From NCBI GenBank assembly GCA_022559845.1, contig CM040123.1, positions 321,947,933 through 322,011,932 of the forward strand: a DNA stretch of 64,000 nucleotides, in the 5' to 3' direction. Under the pieces are notes generated by a model. That model was given only the letters and a program-made list of their open reading frames with translations, ran no database searches and was not told the DNA's origin. The translations under genes were made by a program, and so were the position numbers. Below, in pieces: positions 33,991 through 42,488 of the stretch; positions within the stretch are counted from its first letter, which is position 1, and each line of letters starts with the position of its first letter. This stretch comes from Amorphophallus konjac. Its lineage: Eukaryota > Streptophyta > Magnoliopsida > Alismatales > Araceae.

Positions 33991-34384
33991 GCTCATCAAC
34001 GGTGACCTAGCCGCCATCTTCTATTTCTGGGGGAGCCGGTTGTAGCTCAATGAAGCCTTCATCATCTTCTTGAGCTTCGAGGACATCGTAAATGTCTTCC
34101 TATCTTATCTCGCTCAACGACGGGACTTCACCAGCTCCTTTCCTTGGCTCCAGAATCGGTGCCGATGCCGATAATATAGCTTCCGGGTGACTTGAGTATT
34201 GGCCCGTAGGTGAATCGCCCCTAGGGGAAACAAGGAGTTCCACAACCTCTTGTCATTAAGGGACACTATCGGAGGTCGTAATGACCTCTGTGACAATAGA
34301 TTCCCAGAATTTGCAGGGGATATCGGCCTTCGGCCCTTCGTGTATCATTGTGTAGGGTTTCGGGGTATCTCCGGGCATAGAGAG
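33991..34384 (-). other. Gag-RT spacer of the Tat-type element
   Basis: Coding-like but interrupted: after the gag frame stops at 34385, similarity-bearing text (PGDTPKPYTMIHEGP; an acidic YDVLEAQEDDEGF segment) runs on with several stops to the start of RT. No protease active site (D-S/T-G) is visible between gag and RT, which is where it is normally found. Confidence 0.5.
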
Positions 34385-35290
34385 CTATAAGGCTTCTTCA
34401 CGATCTTCTTGATAATCATCATAGATAGCCTCTACGGGGCCTTCACCCAAAGGGGTGAAAAGGGAAACCATATTTGCTTCATAGCATCTTTCATCGGTCG
34501 AGCTAGCGACCCGCATGGAGAGAGAAGTGGAGCTATATGCTTCCTTCCTCGTGATTGGCATTTGCCATCCAGATGGCTGCTTCCTGGTTTGAGGCTTGCT
34601 TTGCTTGACCTCAGATGTATTTGCGGGGGTCCTGTAGTGGACTGAGACCATATAGACTCCCCTTTTATAAATGCCTGCTTCATGTTGGCGCGCTGGGTTC
34701 ACTTCACATACCCCCATTTTCAGTTCGCCCTTCCTGATCAGGCCTTGAGCGATATCTTTGAATACATAACAATTTTCGATGGGGTGCCCCATCACCCGGT
34801 GATAGGGGCAAAATTGAGGATCATTGCTTCTTCCGACATCCTCTGGCCTTTTGGGCTCTGGCAGAGTGATCTTGCCGTAATGACAAGCCCATTCAAAAAT
34901 TCCCCAAGTTTTGTCTCTCGGGAAGGAATAAGGTTTCTTCATTTTCTCCCGCAGTGAAGGGAGTTGTTCCACCGGATGACAGGTTGAAGGATTGGATGCA
35001 TCCTTTGCCTTCCTTCTCGAGTGCTCGAAAGCACTAAGATTGATGCTTGGGGATTGGTTTTCCCATTTTTCCATGGCGACGGCTGAGTGGTGCTTCGACA
35101 GCTGGGTTTCTATATCGGTCGCCATTATGCTCAAGTGATCAAAGGATTGGAATTCGATGCCAGCTATCCTTTGGAAAATCCCTTCCTTCAAGCTTCGTTT
35201 GCAAACCTTAATAGCGGCTTTGTGGCCCAGAGGAGGCTCGTATCTTTCGTGGAGATCCCTCCACTTTCTGATGTAACCCATGGCAGACTT
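34385..35290 (-). pseudogene. Tat-type gag, C-terminal two thirds
   Basis: Open for 298 codons (35281-34385). The retrotransposon gag core is recognisable (YIRKWRDLHERYEPPLGH; FQSFDHLSIMATDIE). A basic linker follows, then a zinc-knuckle-like CPYHRVMGHPIENC at about residue 157 (C-X2-H-X4-H-X4-C, with His in place of the usual second Cys). The N-terminal part of the gag core (FAWYHQL-like segment) is missing, suggesting a deletion near 35300. Confidence 0.8.
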
Positions 35291-35298
35291 AGTATCTT

Positions 35299-35862
35299 CT
35301 ACCTGTGGCTATACAGTTCTACCATAGTGACAGGCAAGTGCTTCGGATTCGTGGATCTACCCTGCCAGAGGAGGATGCCCCCAGTTAGATCAGACAGAAG
35401 TTTGGTCATTTCGGCTAACTGTGCCTTCAATCTTTTGATCTCCTGCTGCTGCTCATAAAGTAATGTGAGCACCGCAGGGTCATGTTGAGGGTAATCCGGT
35501 ACACGGCCTAGACCACCGCCTTCTACTTCAATATGAGGTGGGGGCAACGACACCCCGCCCTCATGGCTAGTTGGGGTTGGTTCTTGAGAAGTTGATGTGC
35601 CCGGCCCCACATCCTTGCTCGGAGATGGACGCCTGAGGTGAATCTCTTCATCTTGTGCTTCGCCATCTGGGGGCGTGTGTTGCTCCCGGCGCATGGCTTC
35701 TTGTATATCTGGATCTTCCGGAGGTTCTCTACTGGTGGAAGTAGAGATTGATATCGTGTCTGCTTCATAGAATTCTTCTATTGAGAAACCCAAGCCCGGG
35801 TGTTGGGTAATCTTCATGAGTTCTCTATCCAAGTTGGGTGGGTACCATAACTTCTTGAACAT
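35299..35862 (-). pseudogene. Tat-type gag N-terminal low-complexity and coiled-coil segment
   Basis: 187 codons. A Pro/Ser/Glu-rich, disordered-looking first half is followed by a coiled coil (YEQQQEIKRLKAQLAEMTKL, about residues 133-152) like those preceding gag cores in plant gypsy elements. It overlaps no known catalytic domain. It is separated from the next gag frame by a shift of reading frame near 35300. Confidence 0.6.
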
Positions 35863-36280
35863 CTACTTTTGACTTTCAATCTGGAAGAAGGGAAGCTGCA
35901 GCCTCCTGACCATCTTCACCATTTTACCAGATATATCAGGAAGCCCCATGATAGGGATGACTGGGCCGTGAATTTCTTTGGGGAATCTGCAATCGTCATC
36001 CCCTTTCACTGGCTGTTCATTAGCTGTGTAGAATATTGTGGGTTGACCCTCAGGATTGGGCACCTCCAAAATCTTCAATAATTCGACTATTTGACAGTCT
36101 ATATCTGTAAGGGGCTTTGTGATCCCTTGAGAAATTTTCACGTAACCTAGCAAATCCTCGAGCTCCGGCATCTCCGACTCAGGGTAAATATCGGATGGGA
36201 TTGCTCGAACCACCCCCTGAACTTCAGAAATGTGCGACACCTCCTGCGGAGCCACATAGTCGGGCAGCGGCGGAGGGAAC
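35863..36280 (-). pseudogene. Tat-type segment between protease and gag-like region
   Basis: Open frame; only the part below 36281 belongs to the Tat element. Across the solo LTR it joins in frame to the protease segment (ending GDWF at about 37890) and continues PPPLPDYV. No domain recognised; it is acidic and proline-rich. It ends at a stop at 35863-35865 just before the coiled-coil frame. Confidence 0.55.
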
Positions 36281-37884
36281 TGTTGGATTAGGTGGAAGGT
36301 CAAACTATAGGGGAGGGGTGAATAGGTTGACCCTTTGAAAAAATAATGCTAGAAAACACTCGCTCTATAGATCAGAATGCTAATTAGAAGTTCAGTAAAC
36401 AGAGTATATGAAGATCTCGTGCCTAATCAAACATCTAACGATAGATGGATAATGTGAGAATAGCAAACCACAAAAGGAACACAGATTTTTATGGTGGTTC
36501 GGTCTCCCTGTGGAGACCTACATCCACCCCTCACTAAACCAGTGAGGATCCCTACTGAGCTTTACAGCTTAGCTACACCGAGGAACTACTTCCTCACACA
36601 CCGCTGAGCATTACATCTTGGCTTAACCAGAGGAACAGATCCTCTATACCGTTGACAAACATCTTGCAGGCAACACGCCCAACTACCCTTGATCCAAGCA
36701 CAGTCTGCTGGATCAATCCCCTCCCTCTACTCAAAGCAGTACGAGGGAGAAACAATGTAACAGAGTTCAAATTGAAAAGACAATCAATAAATGAAAACAC
36801 TCAGTAATGAGAGAATAATCTCAGATCTGTGGGGCAGCCGGATCTCAGGCTTGAATTCAGAAATCTGGGAGAAACAACTTCAACGATCAACTAATCTTCT
36901 TCTTCTGAAATGTAGATGAACTTGCGATGGATCACTGCTCCTAGATCTCCTCAGGTCTTCAGTAGATCGCCATCAGGAAAAAGATGAACTCCCAGTTCCT
37001 CTCGTGAGCTTCCCTTGCTCAACCTTGTCTGTAGCAGCTTCGAAATCTCCAAAACCTTCTTCGATAATCAAGTTCCCGCGCTCACTTCCAGATTCATGTA
37101 TTAAATACGTCTAGTGGGCCCCATCCAGATTTTCTGGTTAGCCCAATGATTGCTCTGCATAGAGCCTTCTGGAATCGCGATGGAAAACCAGATCGCAAGC
37201 GCTTTTGGCAGATGTGGCCTTTGACGTCACTTACGATTGGGGTCCACCCAACTAATCTCGTAAGTAGTTCATATGGCGTCAACCCATTGAGTTCATGGGG
37301 TTGACACAACCTTGAAATCCCTCACATGGCTTTGAATGTAATGCTGGATGCGTTGACGCGTGGGGTCACTGCGTCAACTCACTGAACTGACCTAGAGCCA
37401 ACTTCACCTTAGAGTGAACTGCTGCGTCGACGCTATCATGCTGTAGCGTTAACGCACTGGGGTATTCCAGTGACCCATAGCTCTGTCTTTTTAACTGCTG
37501 CGTCGACGCTATCATGCTGTAGCGTTGACGCACTGGGGTATTCCAGTGACCCATAGCTCTGCCCTTTTAACTGCTGTGTCGAGGCTGCTCTACTGTGGCG
37601 TTGACGCAGTGAAGTAGATCTATGAATGTCTCTGCTTCTTAAACTGATGAGTTGACGCTGCAATAGCGTGGAGTTGACGCACTGATATTATATCAGTGAC
37701 TTATGATTTTGTCTCTTCAACTGATGCGTGGACGCCTTGAACTCCCAGCGTCGACCCTGTTCCTTTCTTGCAACAAAAAGGAATCAAATGGAAGTGTTAC
37801 TGAATCAAGATTTAATTCAACATTTTGAGTTGAATTCAACATTCACATCTCATGGTTGTCATCATCAAAACCAGGGGCACAACA
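36281..37884 (-). mobile_element. SIRE-like solo LTR
   Basis: 1604 bp, plus-strand ends TGTTGGATTAGG and GGGGCACAACA, flanked on both sides by GGAAC (36276-36280 and 37885-37889), a perfect 5-bp TSD. On the minus strand it starts TGTTGTGCCCCTGGTTTTG, close to the start of the other two SIRE-like LTRs here, which sets orientation. It carries the same leader motif (36492-36530) and small hairpins, a 76-bp tandem repeat, and a TGACGTCA palindrome at 37222-37229. No internal region remains, so the copy arose by recombination between its two LTRs. Confidence 0.92.
37421..37740. repeat. 76-bp tandem repeat in the solo LTR
   Basis: CGTCGA or its variant recurs at 37425, 37501, 37577, 37651 and 37727 (spacing 76, 76, 74, 76). 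Units contain CTGCGTCGACGCTATCATG and GCGTTGACGCACTGGGG. The first two are nearly identical; later ones are diverged. Confidence 0.88.
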
Positions 37885-37889
37885 GGAAC

Positions 37890-38646
37890 CAGTCGCCGGT
37901 TTCTTCTATCTTCTTCCCTTTGCTTTGAGCTTGCTGGGGGATCTGCTTCGGCTTCTCCATATAGAGTGATGCATCCAGCATATGACATTCAAACACCTCA
38001 AAGGGGTGTAAGTCAGCAAATATTCTTTATTCTTTTCCATACCGGGAGTACTTGATGCATTGGTACAAAGTGAAAGACACCACCCGATTTTGATGCAGCC
38101 AGGGCCGGCCCAGCAATGCTTTGTATGAAGTATCAGAGTTGATGATGTGGAACTGCACCTTGGTGGTGAAGTCTCCCAGCGACAGCTCTAACTCCGCCAT
38201 GCCCATTGGGACTTCAAACTTCTGGTTAAACCCAGCTATCTTCATGTCCCTGACCTCGATCAAGTGTACATTGAAATAATACTTCTGGTAGACCCGGTAG
38301 GGGAGTATGTTTACTGTTGTCCCTGGGTCAATCAAGATCCTATTTATAGGCTGGTCGTTCAACTGCCCCCTCATGTACAAGGGTCTATTGTGGCTGGCAG
38401 AGGGAAGGAGCATATCTTCTTTAGTGAAGGTAATGGCCGTCCCTGAATGCATCTCGGTGAAGCAGCTCTCGTAGTATGCTGGGGTTTGCAAAGCTACAAT
38501 GACAGCCTGCCTGGTTTCTTCATCTAGGGAGAGTATCTCCAAGACGTTGAATCTTGTCAGGATTCTCTTCAGTTGCCTCATTATCTTATTGCCGACTCTA
38601 ACATTGTCCAGCCTGGTTTCTTCGACTTTGTTGTGCTTGCTATGCT
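37890..38646 (-). pseudogene. Tat-type aspartic protease, main part
   Basis: Frame 38581-38027 contains ITFTKEDMLLP and HNRPLYMRGQL, then the active site RILIDPGTTVNILP (Asp at residue 85; Pro replaces the usual Ser, Thr or Gly) and the C-terminal LLGRPWLHQ signature. Upstream it joins in frame across the 38647-63520 insertion to the segment at 63526-63998. Downstream a frameshift near 38030 leads to RIFADLHPFEVFE and on to 37890. The protease would process gag-pol; the altered motif and frameshift argue against activity. It lies upstream of the gag-like region, which is unusual. Confidence 0.82.
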
Positions 38647-38963
38647 TGTTGGGTTCGGTGCTATGTATTCAGTGGGGGGGGGGGGTGAATGAATATACCA
38701 TTTAAAAGCTTTCGCCCAATTAAAATCTAATGCTCACTAGAAAGCTAACAAGATAAAATTAGACAACCTGAAATAAACTAAACTAGTCTTCTGTTGAACC
38801 AGTACTCAAATAGGTGGAACGCACCTAATCATTCACCTAGCGGAAGCAACAACAGATAGAGAAATCAAACCATAGTCAAACACATAGTGTGCGCAGTAAT
38901 GAGATGAACACATATAGAAAATCAAACCATATCGACCCTATGCATTCATCTAGCGCTACACTC
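38647..38963 (-). repeat. 3' LTR of the minus-strand SIRE-like element, first part
   Basis: 317 bp from TGTTGGGTTCGG to the CACTC target site at 38959-38963. Matches 60641-60956 with few changes, the main one a 12-base G run (38674-38685) against 7 G in the other LTR. It continues at 52814 after the nested insertion. Confidence 0.9.
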
Positions 38964-39302
38964 TGGTGCGGACACCCGAGCAGTTGAGCGGCGCAATACG
39001 CCGAGCCACCGGTACCGCACACGGAGTACGACGTGTTGTGCCCCTGTGGTTTTGATGATGGTTTTGATGATTGGTTGTTGATGTGAGTTAATCAAGTGTT
39101 CAGTCATCTTGCTGCTCAGTTTAGATGAACATATTTGATGTTCAGTCATGCTACATGTTAAACTGATGCATAAAGCATTCATTGCTGTGGTTTTGATGAT
39201 TGGTGTTTGTTGTTAATCACTGTGAGTCATTTTGTTGTGTAAGTCATTGCATTTGAAGTTCAGACTGTTATCTGCTGCATAAAGCATTCATATGCATTTA
39301 CA

Positions 39303-39680
39303 AAGTCTATACATTGATTGGCAGTAAGTCTGTACATTGAGCGTCTCTTAGAAGTCCATACAGTGCATTGCATTGGCTAAGTGTATACACTGTCAGTCTC
39401 ATTTAGCGTCTGAAGACAAAGTCTGTACAGCGCATCACTCACGTTGGAAGTCTATACATTGGCGTTGGTCATCCAAGTCTGTACATCACTTGGCGCTCAC
39501 AAAGTCTGCACATCCTGTTCAGTGAAGTGTGTACATTGCATAGCATGTTGCGTCAACGCGTGAAGTCTGTACATCCACAGTTAAACTTGAAGTCTGCACA
39601 CTAGTCTTCACTGTCAAGTCTGCACATTGGTCTTCGATTTCAAAGTCCATACATTGGACTGTTCTTCAAAGTCTGTACAT
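39303..39680 (+). repeat. U3 array of AAGTCTRTACA
   Basis: About 14 copies of AAGTCTRTACA or one- to two-base variants (for example AAGTCTGCACA, AAGTCCATACA) at 20-35 bp spacing with unrelated spacers. It is repeated in the 3' LTR at about 47530-47910. The same motif, in the same orientation relative to transcription, fills the U3 of the minus-strand element. Confidence 0.85.
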
Positions 39681-39695
39681 CAGACTGCACATCAT

Positions 39696-40870
39696 CTTCG
39701 TGTTGTTTCTGTATTTGAGTCTTCGTGTTGTTTCCCCTCACTAACACGAAAAGATCTCGTGTCGTCTGAGCTTACAACACTTCGTGTTGAGTTCTATGCC
39801 TAACAGGAAATCTGCTATGAGGTAGTACATTGTATGTCCGTACTGTTTCTGTCATACTTCGTGTTGTTTATGTTTACTGTCCTTCAGGTCGTGTGTCCGT
39901 GTTGTTTCCACTATATTTCGTGTCGTTTCCTTTGTTTTTTAGTTGTTCATCTCGTGTCGATTTCGTTTGTTTTGAAACCACACCTCGTGTCGGTTTCTGT
40001 GTTGATCTTCGTGATGTGTCCGTGTCTTTCGTATTATTTCAGTAGTTATGTCTTCGTGTTGAGTTTATGAACTTCGTGTCGTTTTCGCTGTCTTCGTGCT
40101 GTTTTTCTCTTTAGACTCAGTGTCCTTTTCGCCTTAACCACACTTCGTGTCGGTTTCTATTTTTCATCCTTGAGTTGCTGTCAGCTCGTGTCATTTTCAC
40201 CTCGTGCTGTTCTCACTTAACTTCAAGTCATGTTTCTGAAACATCTCGAATAGTTCTGATGAACTTCGAGTCGTTTCCCTGTAGACCTCGTGTCGTTCCT
40301 GTTTAGTAACCACACTTCGTGTCGGTTACTGTTGTTTCTGTGTCCTCGTGTCGTTTTTGTTCCACTGCGTGCAGAACATTGCAGCACCTCGTGTTGCTTT
40401 CTGTGCCACTTCGTGTTGGTTTCTGTTTGTGTCTTCGTGTCTCCGTGTTGTTTTTGTCTTCGTGTCTTCGTGTTGTTTTCTTTCTACCTCGTGTCGTTTT
40501 CTTCTCACCTCGTGCCGTTCTTATCTGACCTCGTGTCATCTTCCTTGTTGTATTAGCCTTGGTACCTCGTATCGTTCTATTTTCTATCTCGTGCTGTTTT
40601 CTGTACCACCCCGTGTTACCCTTAGGTCTTTGTTTTCATTTGTATTCATGTCTTCGTGTTTCTCTTGTGTTTATGTCCGCGTGTTGTTTCCTTCTAACTT
40701 CGTACTGTTCTCATATGAACCTCGTGTTGTTCTCTTGTAATGTTTACTTTTGTCACCGCTGTATTTCGTGTCGTTCTCTTCGTTGTGTCTGTTCTGTCAC
40801 AGTGTATCTCGTGTTGTTCTTTCCTTGTTTCGTGTTGTAGTCACCGTATCTATCTCGTGTCATTCCCAGT
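39696..40870 (+). repeat. U3 array of CTTCGTGTYGTTT
   Basis: Dozens of copies of (A/C)TTCGTGT or CTCGTGT followed by YGTTT, usually 15-30 bp apart, fill about 1.2 kb upstream of the promoter. Repeated at 47925-49100 in the 3' LTR. Not seen in the minus-strand element, so gained or lost after the two families split. Confidence 0.85.
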
Positions 40871-41009
40871 ACAGTCCATACCTCATGCAGCTTTAGTTCC
40901 TGTAGCCCTCAGTTTTAATGGGTTGTAATCTCATTACAGGTCCGAGGAAGAACATTCCACACTCCTGGGCTGCACGTGATCCGAGACAAGAGGAACCAAT
41001 CTGATAAGG

Positions 41010-41018
41010 ACACGTGGC
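41010..41018 (+). promoter_or_regulatory. G-box/ABRE-like site upstream of the LTR TATA
   Basis: ACACGTGGC lies about 65 bp upstream of the TATA box and has a counterpart near the minus-strand element's promoters (CACGTGTC near 53480 and 61617 on the plus strand). CACGTG cores bind plant bZIP/bHLH factors, so a stress-responsive LTR is possible; this is inferred from sequence only. Confidence 0.5.
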
Positions 41019-41081
41019 AGGAAGATTCTGGAAATGTGGGAGGCACACGCGTTTTGTGCCCTATCCACCTGCTGTTGCTGC

Positions 41082-41090
41082 TATAAATAG
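41082..41090 (+). promoter_or_regulatory. LTR TATA box
   Basis: TATAAATAG preceded by GCTGTTGCTGC. The same TATAAATAG after GCTGCTGC occurs in the minus-strand element's LTRs, and the 3' LTR copy is at 49311-49319. Transcription should start about 30 bp downstream, just before the GA-rich leader. Confidence 0.75.
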
Positions 41091-41104
41091 AACCCTTCGT
41101 CCTC

Positions 41105-41400
41105 AGATGAAGGCGATCGAGTTGGCAAGAAGAAAAGCTCATACAGAGAGCCCCGATCCAGAAAAAGGAAGAGAAGAAAGAAAAGAAGAGAGCAGAGAAG
41201 AGAGTGAGAGCAGAAGAAGAAAAAGAGAGAGAGATAGTGCTCGTGTGAAAAGAGAAGAAAGAGTGAAGAAGAAGAAGAGCAGAAGGAGAAGAAGAGAAAG
41301 AGAGAGATAGAAGTGTGAGCCGAAGAGAATAGGGGAGCAGAGATCGAGAGAGTGAAAGAGAAGAAGAAGGAGAGAAGAGAAGAGGAAGAAAAACTTACCT
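41105..41400 (+). repeat. GA-rich transcribed leader
   Basis: Almost pure purine (AGAAGAGAAAG runs), in the predicted 5' leader. The minus-strand element has the equivalent tract at about 53225-53345 and 61365-61480. It differs by indels between the two LTRs of this element. The Arg/Glu/Ser-rich frame over it has no domain. Confidence 0.8.
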
Positions 41401-41558
41401 GAAGATCTGTCTACTGGACCGTGGATCAAATCCAGGCCAGCCAGCTCCTGCGAGAGCCACATTTGGTTTTATCTTTTCAGCTTTCTGTTGCTGGTTTCGT
41501 TTTTCTTTTGATCTATTTACTTGCTGTTTTTCGATACTCTGTAGAGAGGTCGGGTTTC

Positions 41559-42055
41559 CTCCTGTTTGTTCAGGAGAAGGGAGATTGATATCTCCGGTTG
41601 CAAATAGCTGGGTGCTACTTGTGGGTTCCCTCCGGTTTGGAGGAAGGGAGATCTGATCTCCGGTTCTGGGCTTGTGGATTGCAAGTCCAGGGGTCCCTCC
41701 TGGTCTGGAGGAAGAGAGGTCTTCGACCTCTGGTTTGCTGGTGACTGGAAGTCACCGGTTGGTTCCCTCCGATTTTGGAGGAAGGGAGGATTGGTCCTCC
41801 GGTTCTAGTCTTGTGGGTTGCAAGACTAGGTGTTCCCTCCGGTCTGGAGGAAGAGAGACTTGCGTCTCTGGTTTGCTAGTGACTGGTGTCACTAGTGGTT
41901 CCCTCCGGTTGGGAGGAAGAGGGGAGGTTGTTCCCCTGGTCAAGCTGTGTGGCAGCACCTGTTGCAGACTGAGTCTGCGGTTTCTAGCGTGAGCTAGTGG
42001 AAGCCACACTCGGGTTGAGTGTGGGGTGGATGTAGGTCTGCTGGACCGAACCACC
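41559..42055 (+). other. Chain of short perfect hairpins in the LTR leader
   Basis: About 15 back-to-back hairpins with perfect 5-9 bp stems and small loops. Examples: GGAGAT/ATCTCC (41647-41661), AGAGGTC/GACCTCT with loop TTC (41715-41731), GGTGACT/AGTCACC (41740-41756), GGAGGA/TCCTCC (41785-41800), CTAGTCTTG/CAAGACTAG (41805-41829), AGAGAC/GTCTCT (41854-41869), CTAGTGAC/GTCACTAG (41876-41895), GCAGAC/GTCTGC (41964-41978), CTAGC/GCTAG with loop GTGA (41984-41997), CCACACTC/GAGTGTGG (42004-42024), and a nested GGTGG..GGTC/GACC..CCACC (42025-42055). Five TTCCCTCCGGTTTGGAGG-like blocks alternate with them. The 3' LTR has the same chain at 49794-50290. Function unknown; RNA packaging, dimerisation or priming control are possibilities. 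Confidence 0.8.
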
Positions 42056-42368
42056 TAAAAATCTATTGTGCAGTGGTGTGATTGTCTTTTTGTGCTTCCG
42101 CTAGGTGATTGTATAGGGGCGCTCCTTGTGTTTGCCTTCTGGTTGAGCAGAAGAGTTAATTAGTTTTCAGATTGACTAAATCTGTCTGGTTAGCCCCCTA
42201 GTGACCTCACTCTGTGTTTGGTTGTTTCACTACTGCCATTCTGCCTTCAAGTATATTTGGTTTGCGAACGAGCATTTTTAGTAAGCGAAATTTTAACTGG
42301 GCGAAAAGGTTTTTAAGAGGAAATATTCATTCACCCCCCCTCTGAATACTTGCACCGATCCTAACAGT

Positions 42369-42380
42369 TGGTATCAGAGC
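42369..42380 (+). other. Primer-binding site, initiator-Met tRNA
   Basis: TGGTATCAGAGC two bases after the 5' LTR end (42366). Standard for Ty1/copia elements of this type. Confidence 0.96.
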
Positions 42381-42488
42381 AGGTTTCTGCATACAAGGTC
42401 CAGCGACCTGCAGATCGATCTTGCAATCTTAGGTGCTAATTTGTTTTTAGTGCATCAATATTCTTGTTGCGTTAATCTGTGTGTTCTC

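Larger units (their letters stand above)
39034..42366 (+). repeat. 5' LTR of the plus-strand SIRE-like element
   Basis: Segments in order: start with TTTGATGATGG repeats; AAGTCTRTACA array (39303-39680); CTTCGTGT array (39696-40870); promoter (about 41010-41090); GA-rich leader (41105-41400); conserved leader block (41414-41440); hairpin chain (41559-42055); end TCCTAACA. Frames inside the arrays (for example around 40290-40840 and 41014-41310) have biased composition and no domains. Confidence 0.93.

Noticed and set aside
40290..40840. Cys/Phe/Val-rich hydrophobic frames that look like membrane proteins
   Set aside because: They arise from the CTTCGTGTYGTTT array read in different frames and are duplicated in the other LTR.
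41014..41310. Arg/Glu/Ser-rich frame resembling an SR-type protein
   Set aside because: It covers the promoter and the GA-rich leader of an LTR; indels between the two LTRs break the frame (the copy at 49243-49500 ends differently).
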